Assembly (NCBI GenBank): GCA_910575075.1
Contig: CAJTCY010000002.1
Coordinates: forward strand, 158,563 to 222,562
DNA: 64,000 nt
Reading direction: 5' to 3'
Source of the DNA: Lachnospiraceae bacterium
GTDB taxonomy: Bacteria; Bacillota; Clostridia; Lachnospirales; Lachnospiraceae
A model generated the notes under the pieces. The model saw only the letters and a program-made list of their open reading frames with translations. It searched no databases and was not told where the DNA came from. Below are positions 18,764 through 26,229 of the stretch, piece by piece. A program made the position numbers and the translations under genes. Numbering within the stretch: the stretch's first letter is position 1; each line of letters begins with the position of its first letter.

Positions 18764-18800
18764 CCTTAAAAAATCTGTCCAGTTTATTATAACCTATCCA
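18764..18800 (-). repeat. IS3 right terminal inverted repeat
   Basis: 37 bp; read on the minus strand it begins TGGATAGGTTATAATAAACT. Confidence 0.88.
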
Positions 18801-18807
18801 GTCTTTA

Positions 18808-18882
18808 AAAAGGTTATACGCATATACAATGAGACACACGAGGATAAATTGCCAGAAATCACACTGCATGGCCTGCGGCACC
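18808..18882 (+). pseudogene. Tyrosine integrase scrap
   Basis: A short frame reads NETHEDKLPEITLHGLRH, the conserved box II (HGLRH) of Tn916/phage-type integrases, then loses similarity. It marks the end of a deleted integrase gene beside the IS and the serine-recombinase cassette. Confidence 0.6.
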
Positions 18883-18933
18883 CGTATGTCAAGCCCACGA
18901 CAAAAAAATTTACAACTTTTTTTGAGGATTTCC

Positions 18934-19062
18934 GGGCAGCCGCATAGCTGCCCGTAGCTACTTAATCCCAAAGAGGGTTTAATTCCCCGCAGCTTGCTGC
19001 GCAACAAACTAATGACGAACGAAGTGAGTCTCGGGCTGATACCCCGCAGCTTGCTGCGGGGA
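18934..19062. repeat. Cluster of GC-rich palindromic repeats
   Basis: There are three elements: GGGCAGC-N6-GCTGCCC (18934-18953), an imperfect CCCCGCAGCTTGCTGCG copy (18985-19001), and a perfect 9-bp stem CCCCGCAGC-TT-GCTGCGGGG (19042-19061). Such repeats are extragenic and may act as a terminator for the recombinase operon that ends at 19086. Confidence 0.7.
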
Positions 19063-19085
19063 GTTTCATTTACGGTATTCATGGC

Positions 19086-20630
19086 TCACGCCTCCTTTCC
19101 TGATTCGCTTATCCCTAAGAAATCCTGTGTCACATATTCAATCTCGATCCGGTCTCCCGGAAAGATATAGACCTTACTGATAAGCCGGTCAATCAGGGCT
19201 TGCGTCAGTGTGTCGGCGCTGCCTACTTCCTGAACGATCTCACGCTGTTTCAGCTTTGCTTCATAATCGCTCTGTATCTGCCTGGTCTGTGCGGTAATGG
19301 CGGCATGGACATTCCTTGCCTGCACCAGATCCGCATCATATACCGCCTTGCGCTCCTGGTAGGTTTCCAGGTCAATCTCTCCAAGTGCATACTGTTCATA
19401 AAGCTGCCGTTTGCTGTCCTGGATAGAGCGCAGCTTATCTTCATGCTCGGCCTGCTGGACCGTCTGCAAATTCAGCTTATCCTTGCTGCTGTCAATCCCC
19501 AGCGCCGGACACATCTGTGCCCGGATTGTTTCAAGGACCGCCTGCTCCAGATCAGCCATTTTCACCCTTACCCCATGGCAGGGAAGGGTTTCTGCCACTT
19601 CGGAGTGACGGCAGTAAAACCACGTTCCATTTCTAAGTGACATAGCATGGTCGCAGCAGCCGCAGAATACTTTCCCGCGGAGAAGGTAGTCGCGCTGTTT
19701 TTTATTCGGAAGGGAGAAACGCCTGATCGAAGCGTTGGCTTTCTCAAACAGCTCCATGCTTACGATTGCCGGGTGGTGGTCCGGTATTTTGAACCATTCG
19801 CTTTCATCCTTTAGCTTCATGCGGCGGCTGCCGATTTCCTGTACCTTACGCTTGCCGATCACATAAGTGCCGATATACCGCTGGTCCTCCAGCATCCGCA
19901 GGACTGTTGAGCTGCTCCAGACGCCGTGTGTCCTGGACACATTATAGTGGTCTTTCCCTTTATCCCTCCGGTATTCCCCAGGTGTGGGGATATTCATGGC
20001 ATACAGTTTCCGCGTGATCCCGGCGGCAGTATTGCCGTCAGCCGCCCATTCAAATATCTGCCGAACAATCCCTGCGACATCCCCGTCCGGTTCCATGCGC
20101 CCGTCTGCGCTCTTGCGGTAGCCATAGGGACAGATGACGCTCTGGTATTCGCCCCGGCGCATCTTTGCGTATTTGGCGCTTTTCGTTTTCATGGACATAT
20201 CCCGGCTGTAACATTCGCTGATAAGATACTTAAAGGCAACGTCAATCCCTCCGGTATCTCCTTTAAAATTGGCGGTGTCAAAATCATCACTGACCGAGAT
20301 AAACCGGGTATGGTAGAGCGGAAACACCCGCTCAATGAAATAGCCGGTCTCAATGCTGTTACGGCCAAACCGGGAGAGGTCTTTTACGATGATACAGTCG
20401 ATCTTCCCGGCCTGGACCATCGTCAAAAGCTCCTGTACCGCAGGGCGCTCAAAATTCGTGCCCGTATGGCCGTTATCAACAAATTCCAGCACTTCGCCGT
20501 TATCCCATTCCGGCAGCGACATGGCCTTTTCCCGGAGGATCAGCTTTTGGTTGGGAATACTCAAACTCTCGGTCTTAAAGTCCTCCACGGACAGACGGAT
20601 ATAAAGGGCAATTACATATTTTTTGTGCAT
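19086..20630 (-). CDS. Large serine recombinase 3 of a triplet
   Basis: The 514-residue site-specific recombinase has an N-terminal resolvase domain with the catalytic Ser in YIRLSVED and the VKDLSRFGRNSIETG motif (about residues 8-150). It continues with a recombinase domain (about 160-290), a zinc ribbon (FCGCCDHAMSLRNG...CRHSE), and a coiled coil (about 370-460). It is the last gene of three and overlaps the preceding one by 19 bp. Such enzymes integrate and excise conjugative or mobilisable elements. ATG follows a weak GGCGGTGGAACC site, consistent with coupled translation. Confidence 0.92.
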   Translation of the reverse strand: MHKKYVIALYIRLSVEDFKTESLSIPNQKLILREKAMSLPEWDNGEVLEFVDNGHTGTNFERPAVQELLTMVQAGKIDCIIVKDLSRFGRNSIETGYFIERVFPLYHTRFISVSDDFDTANFKGDTGGIDVAFKYLISECYSRDMSMKTKSAKYAKMRRGEYQSVICPYGYRKSADGRMEPDGDVAGIVRQIFEWAADGNTAAGITRKLYAMNIPTPGEYRRDKGKDHYNVSRTHGVWSSSTVLRMLEDQRYIGTYVIGKRKVQEIGSRRMKLKDESEWFKIPDHHPAIVSMELFEKANASIRRFSLPNKKQRDYLLRGKVFCGCCDHAMSLRNGTWFYCRHSEVAETLPCHGVRVKMADLEQAVLETIRAQMCPALGIDSSKDKLNLQTVQQAEHEDKLRSIQDSKRQLYEQYALGEIDLETYQERKAVYDADLVQARNVHAAITAQTRQIQSDYEAKLKQREIVQEVGSADTLTQALIDRLISKVYIFPGDRIEIEYVTQDFLGISESGKEA

Positions 20631-22264
20631 GGTTCCACCGCCTTTCCCTGGAATTCACTCTTGAAGCGGAAAGTTACATGGATATTCCGCTCATGGTCGA
20701 TTTCGATCCGCTCAATCAGCCGGTCAATCAGTTCTGCCGTAAGCGCATGGTCTTGTGTCAGCGATTTCGCATCCTTTTCCATTGCCCGGTAGCGCACAAG
20801 CCGGCTGTCCAGGGCGTCCATATCTTTTTCAAGCGCCTCAATCTCGCCGGACAGTGTACGGATGGATTCCTCATAATCCGCTTTCAGCTCAAAGTATTCC
20901 TCGTTTGTTAAGATACCCTGGACGAAGTTCTCATACAGTCCGCGGATCAGCCGGCGTTTCTTTTCGGTTTCCTGCCGCCTGGCCGACATCTGGGTTTTCA
21001 GCCTGTCTTTGTCCTTTTTCTGTTTTGCCTCCAACTGAAAGAGGGGGAGGGACATTCCCAGGGCAACAGACAGCTCTTTTTCCAGAATAGCTGTGACCGT
21101 GGCGATAAGCTCCGTCTCCTGCATCATCACGCCTTTACAGCTATCCTTTGCCACACGGCTGTTGGTGAGGCAGTGGAACCAGTAAACATCCGGCCCTTTC
21201 TTGCGCTCGGCGCGCTGCCGGTGGAGGCTCCTGCCGCAGTCGGCACAGAACACCTTCCCCTTGAAAATGTTTGGGGTGTAGGGCCGCTTTGGGACCGCCC
21301 GGCTTTCCTCACAGATTTGTTTCCGGTATTCCTGCACCGCTGTAAAGAGCTCATAACTGATGATTGGTTCATGGGTGCGTCTTGCAATAATCAGGTTGTC
21401 CTCCCCGGCCTTAACCTGCTGATGGTCCACGATCTTTGTCTTTCCCTGTACCAGATCGCCGGTGTAGACCTCGCTTTCCAGAATCTTCATTACGGTGCGT
21501 GTCTGCCATTTCCCGCTCCCGATCAGGCTGGGGCTGGTGATCTCTCCGGTGGATTTTTTGTAATGGCTGGGCGCTGTGATCCCCATTTCATTCAGGTTAC
21601 GGACGATACGGTTCAAAGCCACATGCCCATGCGCCCACTCAAAAATCTGCCTCACAACAGGGGCGGTATCTTCATCGATCAGCAGTTTATGGCAGTTGTC
21701 CGGGTCTTTGCGGTAGCCGTAGGGCGCCCGTGCGCCGATATAATCGCCGTCTTTCATGGCCTGCCTTGCCTGGGCCTTGATCTTCCTGCCAATGTCCAAT
21801 GCGTAAGCCTCGTTTATCATATTTTTCAGGGGAAGCATAATACCGCTGTGGAGGCTGCCGGGGTCTGCCGTGTCAAACTGGTCCGTGACCGCAATAAAAC
21901 GGACGTTGTGGGTATGGAAATACTGTTCGATATAATAACCGGTATCAATGGAATTCCGTCCCAACCGGGAGAGGTCCTTGACAATCACACAGTCAATATG
22001 GCCCGCCTCAATATCAGAAAGCATCTGCTGGAAGCCGGGGCGGTGGAAGTTCGTGCCTGTCGCCCCATTGTCGATATAGGTATCATAGACAACGAAATCC
22101 GGCTTGTCCGCAAGGAAATCATCCAGCACCAGCTTCTGGTTTTCTACGGAACAGCCCCGCTTTTTATTATCCTCCACAGAAAGACGGATATAGAGCGCCA
22201 CATACACATATAAGGACGGGGCCGGCATGGGAGCCAACCTCTGTTTCCTGCTCTTTCTTGCCAT
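20612..22264 (-). CDS. Large serine recombinase 2 of a triplet
   Basis: The 550-residue recombinase has the catalytic region YIRLSVEDNKKRGCSVENQ, VKDLSRLGRNSIDTG, a recombinase domain, a zinc ribbon FCADCGRSLHRQRAERK...HC, and a long coiled coil (about 400-500). Its ATG lies one base after the stop of the upstream recombinase, and its 3' end overlaps the next gene, so all three form one operon. The three proteins are homologous but clearly diverged, suggesting distinct roles rather than recent duplication. Confidence 0.92.
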   Translation of the reverse strand: MARKSRKQRLAPMPAPSLYVYVALYIRLSVEDNKKRGCSVENQKLVLDDFLADKPDFVVYDTYIDNGATGTNFHRPGFQQMLSDIEAGHIDCVIVKDLSRLGRNSIDTGYYIEQYFHTHNVRFIAVTDQFDTADPGSLHSGIMLPLKNMINEAYALDIGRKIKAQARQAMKDGDYIGARAPYGYRKDPDNCHKLLIDEDTAPVVRQIFEWAHGHVALNRIVRNLNEMGITAPSHYKKSTGEITSPSLIGSGKWQTRTVMKILESEVYTGDLVQGKTKIVDHQQVKAGEDNLIIARRTHEPIISYELFTAVQEYRKQICEESRAVPKRPYTPNIFKGKVFCADCGRSLHRQRAERKKGPDVYWFHCLTNSRVAKDSCKGVMMQETELIATVTAILEKELSVALGMSLPLFQLEAKQKKDKDRLKTQMSARRQETEKKRRLIRGLYENFVQGILTNEEYFELKADYEESIRTLSGEIEALEKDMDALDSRLVRYRAMEKDAKSLTQDHALTAELIDRLIERIEIDHERNIHVTFRFKSEFQGKAVEPCTKNM

Positions 22265-23893
22265 TTAGCCCACCTTCCTTTCTTTGCCCTGTATGGCAAT
22301 CTGTTCCGCCAGGGAAACCGCTTTCTGATATTCATCCTGGTAATTAAATTCAATGTGCAGCTCGTCTTTCCCCATTACCCGTATGCTGCGGATAAGCTGC
22401 ATGACCGCCCTCCGGTCAATTTCCTCCATTGTGGAGAATTGCATGAAGTGGTTGATCCAGCGGTTCCGCTCGCTGCGGTTCTCCAGTACGTCCGTCAGCT
22501 TTTCGTTCCACTCGGCAACCGCTTTCTGCAGCAGTTCAATATCCGCATTGTATTTCCGCTTATAGGAGAGGAATTCTTCTTTGGTGAGAATCCCGCCCAC
22601 CAGGTTTTCATAGAGTTTTGCCTTGAAACCCTCAACCTGCGCCATACGTTTCTCATTTGCTTTGATCTGCCCGGCGTATTCCTGGGCCAGTTCCCGGTTG
22701 ATCCGCTCCTGGCTGATACTGGACAGCAGCGCATCCAGGGAAGCCACATTTTCAATATGCCCTTTCAGGCTGCCCTGCACGCACTCGATCAGGTCGGATT
22801 CTTTCAGCATGACGGAAGATTTACACCCGTTCTTTTTGCCGGTAGGACAATAATAGTAGTGGTATTCCTTATCCTTATAGCGGTTGGTCTTGCGCGTCAT
22901 ACGGCAGCCGCAGCAGCCGCAGATCAAAATGCCGGAGAACAGGTAGACTTTATCCGATTTTGGGGAGGTTCTGGTATCAATCCTGCGGAGGCGCTGCACC
23001 AGGTCAAAATCATGTTTCTGGATGATCGCCTCATGGGCGCCCTCCACACGGACCCATTCAGAGGAAGGCCTGTCCTCACGTTCTTTCAGCTTGAAGTGGG
23101 GCGTGGTCTGTTTTCCCTGCACCAGCGTTCCGGTATAGGTTTCATCCTGCAAAATACGGATGATCGTAGTGGCAGACCATTTACAGTCCTTGCGGTCCGT
23201 ATAGCCGCCTTTGGCGTGGGGCATCCCGTGGTTGCGCTTATAGGCCAGAGGGGAGAGAATACCCATCCGGTTCAGCTCGTCCGCAATATGGGAAGCGCTG
23301 AACCCCTCCAGGCGCTTTCTGAAAATATCCCGCACTACATTGGCAGCGTACCCGTCAACCTCCAGGCTCTTGTGTTTGTCGCCAACTTTGATATAGCCGT
23401 AGATGGTAAAGGCTCCTACAAAATCCCCGCTGCGCCGCTTCACTTCCAGGGCGCTCCGGGTCTTGACGGAAATGTCCCGGCTGTATGCCTCGTTCATAAT
23501 GTTTTTTACCGATACGGTAAGGTCATCGGCAGCGTCATTCTCCGTGTCCACGTTATCATTGATGGCGATAAAGCGGACGCCGTAGGCGGGAAATACCCGG
23601 CGCATATAGCGTCCGGTTTCTATGTACTCACGCCCCAGGCGGGAGAGGTCCTTGACGATCACACAGTTGGCCTCACCCTGCTCGATCATCCGCATCATTT
23701 CCTGGAATGCCGGGCGGTCAAAGAGAACCCCGCTGTAACCGTCGTCAATCTTTTCCGCCACGACTTCAATCTCCGGGTGCCGGGCAATGTAATCATCGAT
23801 CAGCCGCCGCTGGTTGGCGACGCTGTCGCTTTCCACCGTCTTATCATCGGTATAAGAAAGACGGATGTACTTAATGGCTTTGTAAACCTGCAT
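22265..23893 (-). CDS. Large serine recombinase 1 of a triplet
   Basis: The 542-residue recombinase is read from ATG 23893, which follows GAAAGGAGTG; the longer frame to 23974 has no such site and would cover the leader. It has the catalytic region KYIRLSYTDDK, VKDLSRLGREYIETG, a recombinase domain, a zinc ribbon (LICGCCGCRMTRKTN...CPTGKKNGC) and a coiled coil. It is the first gene of the triplet. Tandem serine recombinases acting together are known from SCCmec (ccrA/ccrB) and from integrative elements of Firmicutes; which of these three is catalytically dominant cannot be told. Confidence 0.92.
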   Translation of the reverse strand: MQVYKAIKYIRLSYTDDKTVESDSVANQRRLIDDYIARHPEIEVVAEKIDDGYSGVLFDRPAFQEMMRMIEQGEANCVIVKDLSRLGREYIETGRYMRRVFPAYGVRFIAINDNVDTENDAADDLTVSVKNIMNEAYSRDISVKTRSALEVKRRSGDFVGAFTIYGYIKVGDKHKSLEVDGYAANVVRDIFRKRLEGFSASHIADELNRMGILSPLAYKRNHGMPHAKGGYTDRKDCKWSATTIIRILQDETYTGTLVQGKQTTPHFKLKEREDRPSSEWVRVEGAHEAIIQKHDFDLVQRLRRIDTRTSPKSDKVYLFSGILICGCCGCRMTRKTNRYKDKEYHYYYCPTGKKNGCKSSVMLKESDLIECVQGSLKGHIENVASLDALLSSISQERINRELAQEYAGQIKANEKRMAQVEGFKAKLYENLVGGILTKEEFLSYKRKYNADIELLQKAVAEWNEKLTDVLENRSERNRWINHFMQFSTMEEIDRRAVMQLIRSIRVMGKDELHIEFNYQDEYQKAVSLAEQIAIQGKERKVG

Positions 23894-23979
23894 AAAAAAA
23901 CACTCCTTTCGTTGCGCAGAAAAATCCCCGCAATCCAAGAAGTGTGGCTGTGCCGTATTCGATTCCTTTTCCAATTTCT

Positions 23980-24008
23980 ATTGTACCACGACCCTGCGGG
24001 AAAGTCAG
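23980..24008 (-). promoter_or_regulatory. Probable promoter of the recombinase operon
   Basis: CTGACT (24003-24008), 17 bp, TACAAT (23980-23985) on the minus strand, about 85 bp ahead of the first recombinase start. Confidence 0.55.
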
Positions 24009-24031
24009 CCCTTTTCCTAAAATAATCCGGC

Positions 24032-24247
24032 TCACCGTAAGATTCCCTTGATACATTCTTCCAGGGTGGCGCCGCCTGCGGCAAAGCTGGCCTGTACGGT
24101 GAACCGCCCGCATTTGAAGCGGTAAGGGTCTTTGATCTGCCGTACAAATTCGGCGATCCGTTCCTCACGGGAAAGCTCCTTATCAACGGCAACCTCCCGG
24201 ATGTCCACCAGTGCGCCGGTTCTGCCGGCAACAACCGTATTTTCCAT
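24032..24247 (-). CDS. Small conserved element-type protein (71 aa)
   Basis: The start at 24247 (MENTVVAGRTGALVDIREV) follows AAGGAGTTGGTATT. The C-terminal half (FKCGRFTVQASFAAGGATLE) resembles small TnpW-like or DUF6870-like proteins found next to recombinases of clostridial conjugative elements. The function is unknown. It lies just ahead of the recombinase promoter on the same strand. Confidence 0.6.
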   Translation of the reverse strand: MENTVVAGRTGALVDIREVAVDKELSREERIAEFVRQIKDPYRFKCGRFTVQASFAAGGATLEECIKGILR

Positions 24248-24289
24248 AATACCAACTCCTTCCTGAAAATTTCTGGCTATCGAAACCAC

Positions 24290-24850
24290 ATGAATAAGTC
24301 GGGCCTGCGCTCATACACTCACAGACCCGGCCCATTGTATCTGATTTCGATCAGCTGCCGTATTTGCCACGCCCCCCGGCAGGCCCTGAACGAACAGGGC
24401 GGGGCTGTTACAGGCTGCGGATAGCGTTGCCGCATCATAGCCCCGCATACGCCGCCGCTTTGCCAGAGCAGGCGCACGCCGCAGGAACTCTCCCCAAGTC
24501 TTTAGGGAGCCGTGAGGAAGTACCATTATGATCTGTGCCGTTGTCGCGTCCGGCCTGCCACAGCCGGTTTTGTGGGTTGCGTTTACCGCTCGGACAGCCT
24601 GGATTCATCACCTCCTTAGGCCGCCTGTCACCGCGCCGCCCCATCTGCCGCTCGGAACACAGAATGAAGTACCTGTAACAGCGTGTATTCGGTTGTCAAG
24701 GAGCAAGCGAGGGGCGTGGCAGTTATGACAGTTTTTCAGTTGGGGCGGGCGGTTGCATGTGCGCCGCCACACCCGCCAGGCTTGTCCCGCCGGATAAATA
24801 TGTCCCTCTATTATTCATTTCATTTTTGAGGGTTATTTTCGGGGGCAGGA
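24290..24850. other. GC-rich stretch without a secure gene
   Basis: This 560-bp stretch is more GC-rich than its surroundings. It holds small hairpins (GCCCTG-N6-CAGGGC at 24383-24400; a GC-rich imperfect stem near 24745-24780) and a minus-strand open frame (24435-24605, MNPGCPSGK...) whose ATG sits only two bases from an AAGGAGG, too close for normal initiation. I see no recognisable protein. It may hold a structured RNA or the element's transfer or attachment region. Confidence 0.35.
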
Positions 24851-25270
24851 TTAAATTTCTTCCAGAATTTTTTTCAGGTGCCGGAGCCCCCGCTGGATTC
24901 CCTCATGCACGGAGCTTACCGCCGAGTGTTCGCTTTTGGCAATTTCGGAAAGGCTCATACCCAGCAGATAGTGCGAGCATATCCGGTTCCGCTGCTTTTC
25001 AGGCAAAAGGGTAATGGCCTGGTACAGCCGTCCACGTTCTTCCTCTTGGATCAGAATATCTTCCGGCGCAAGCACAATCACAAGGGCATCCCGTTCAACA
25101 TTCACGTCATAATCCAGAGAAAAATAGGCTTTGTGCCGATATGTACGCAGGAAATAGGCGGCCTCCGCCAGCTTATATTCCCGGAGCAGATCAGCCACCT
25201 CGTCCGGTACTTCAACAACAGTATCTTTCGTATAAAACGGGTAATAGTCCCGCAGGTTAATTTCTTTCAT
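24851..25270 (-). CDS. Small sigma-70-like factor (region 4)
   Basis: The 139-residue protein starts at 25270 (MKEINLRDYYPFYTKDTVV) behind GGAGGAATTACCC. The C-terminal part (LYQAITLLPEKQRNRICSHYLLGMSLSEIAKSEHSAVSSVHEGIQRGL) is a sigma region 4 helix-turn-helix. Region 2 is not recognisable. Such proteins are common on Tn916/Tn1549-like elements, where they control element genes. An unusual 12-bp perfect inverted repeat lies immediately upstream, with one arm touching the ribosome binding site. Confidence 0.85.
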   Translation of the reverse strand: MKEINLRDYYPFYTKDTVVEVPDEVADLLREYKLAEAAYFLRTYRHKAYFSLDYDVNVERDALVIVLAPEDILIQEEERGRLYQAITLLPEKQRNRICSHYLLGMSLSEIAKSEHSAVSSVHEGIQRGLRHLKKILEEI

Positions 25271-25283
25271 GGGTAATTCCTCC

Positions 25284-25321
25284 GATTTCGATTTTTTTAG
25301 TTGATAGGCAAAATCGAAATC
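25284..25321 (-). promoter_or_regulatory. Perfect 12-bp inverted repeat in the sigma-factor leader
   Basis: GATTTCGATTTT (25284-25295) and AAAATCGAAATC (25310-25321) pair perfectly around a 14-base loop. On the minus strand the second arm runs straight into GGAGG, so the hairpin could hide or expose the ribosome binding site, or serve as a repressor operator. Confidence 0.65.
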
Positions 25322-25490
25322 AGAGGGCGGGGAGCGACACCCCGGACTATCACCTGCAGCAGAGGCAGCAGGAAAGTTTGAATGTTTTGTAGATAAGAAA
25401 AGAGCGCGTACCCGTTTTGTTACAGGCGCGCGCTTAATGGAACATTTTGCTGATTGCTGGGAGAAAAAATAAAAATATGTCGATACAAAA

Positions 25491-25519
25491 AGTGCCGCAG
25501 CTTTTTGAACTGCGGCACT
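25491..25519 (-). terminator. Strong intrinsic terminator
   Basis: A perfect 10-bp stem AGTGCCGCAG / CTGCGGCACT with a 9-base loop is followed on the minus strand by TTTTTGTAT. It ends the winged-helix/tandem-receiver transcript. Confidence 0.85.
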
Positions 25520-25587
25520 AAAATACATTTGGCTATTTTTTTGTCGTTTCCTGTGAAAATATAGGACTTTTCTAATGTGCATGTCTG

Positions 25588-25664
25588 CCCCCATATCTGG
25601 GGGAGTATAAATGGATTTGTCACTATACTTTGATATATCCCCCAACCTGTTACATGGGGGATAT
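25588..25664. promoter_or_regulatory. Pair of C5/G5 palindromes
   Basis: CCCCCA-TATC-TGGGGG (25588-25603) and ATATCCCCC-N12-GGGGGATAT (25635-25664) stand 31 bp apart in an otherwise AT-rich gap between the terminator and the winged-helix gene. They may be operator sites or transcript hairpins. Confidence 0.4.
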
Positions 25665-25737
25665 TATACAGGGGCATATTCGCTTTTTATCGCCAGCCTT
25701 TCCCGGTAATGTCCTAAAAATGCCCTAAATTTATCTG

Positions 25738-26229
25738 TCATATTCCAGCATCGAATTTATAACCGACGCCCCGCACACTGATAACATATTCAGGTGCTTC
25801 AGGTGCAATTTGAAGTTTCTGGCGAAGGCGGCTCAACAGATTATGGATTGTTTTCGGTGTAACGTCAATATATTCTTCGCCCCAAACATGGTAAGCTATG
25901 GTCTCAAAGGTCAATACCCGTTTCTTGTTGACAATCAGTAAGTGGAGTGCATCGAATTCTTTAGCTGTTAATTCTATCTCCTGACCGCCGACACACACCG
26001 TTCTTTCTTCCAGGCAAAAATACAGATCACCTTCCCGGATTTCCAATAATGGTTGAACTGAACCATTCTGGAAACCGTGACATTTAGAAACAGTACATAG
26101 GAAAATATCGGGAAAATCACTCAGATTTTCTCTATTAAGAATATACTGCAATAAATCTTTCTGCTGCTCTGTATCAAGCAAAGCAAACAATTTTTTTCCA
26201 ATTTGTCTGCCGGATTCAGATATATCCAA
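25738..26229 (-). CDS. Free-standing winged-helix DNA-binding protein (OmpR/PhoB output domain without receiver)
   Basis: The 163-residue protein has an N-terminal helical part (SGRQIGKKLFALLDTEQQKDLLQYIL) and a complete OmpR-type winged helix (about residues 72-160: ELTAKEFDALHLLIVNKKRVLTFETIAYHVWG, then TIHNLLSRLRQKL and YVISVRGVGYKF). There is no phosphoreceiver. The apparent start is TTG 26229. A well-placed ATG behind GGAGG at 26246 reads only MGN then TAG, because one T seems missing compared with the in-frame relic at 47169 (MGHFAVFDLTESGEKIGRKL). The tandem-receiver gene lies just upstream on the same strand, so the two may form a split response regulator. An inverted second copy starts at 63877. 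Confidence 0.8.
   Translation of the reverse strand: MDISESGRQIGKKLFALLDTEQQKDLLQYILNRENLSDFPDIFLCTVSKCHGFQNGSVQPLLEIREGDLYFCLEERTVCVGGQEIELTAKEFDALHLLIVNKKRVLTFETIAYHVWGEEYIDVTPKTIHNLLSRLRQKLQIAPEAPEYVISVRGVGYKFDAGI

Larger units (their letters stand above)
17500..18800 (+). mobile_element. IS3-family insertion sequence, 1.3 kb
   Basis: Terminal inverted repeats of 37 bp (17500-17536 and 18764-18800, one mismatch, outer ends TGG...CCA) enclose orfA and a frameshifted orfB in the usual overlapping-frame arrangement. The flanking triplets differ (CAT against GTC), so there is no target duplication. The flanks therefore seem to have recombined after insertion. Confidence 0.9.

Noticed and set aside
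18723..19082. Minus-strand open frame beginning MNTVNETPRSKLRGI
   Set aside because: It is translated from palindromic repeats and the IS end; the PRSKLRGI phrases come from the repeat units.
21173..22213. 346-codon plus-strand open frame
   Set aside because: Shadow of the 550-residue recombinase, no recognisable protein features.
22355..24025. 556-codon plus-strand open frame opposite the first serine recombinase
   Set aside because: It mirrors the recombinase gene, has no domain or ribosome binding site, and similar antisense frames occur opposite the other two recombinases; it is a composition effect.
24435..24644. Minus-strand frame MGRRGDRRPKEVMNPG...
   Set aside because: Ribosome binding site too close to the inner ATG and absent for the outer one; no family recognised, so kept only as a note in the GC-rich region.
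25271..25645. 125-codon N-terminal extension of the sigma factor
   Set aside because: It would translate the terminator, the inverted repeat and the ribosome binding site; the internal ATG at 25270 has GGAGG at good spacing.
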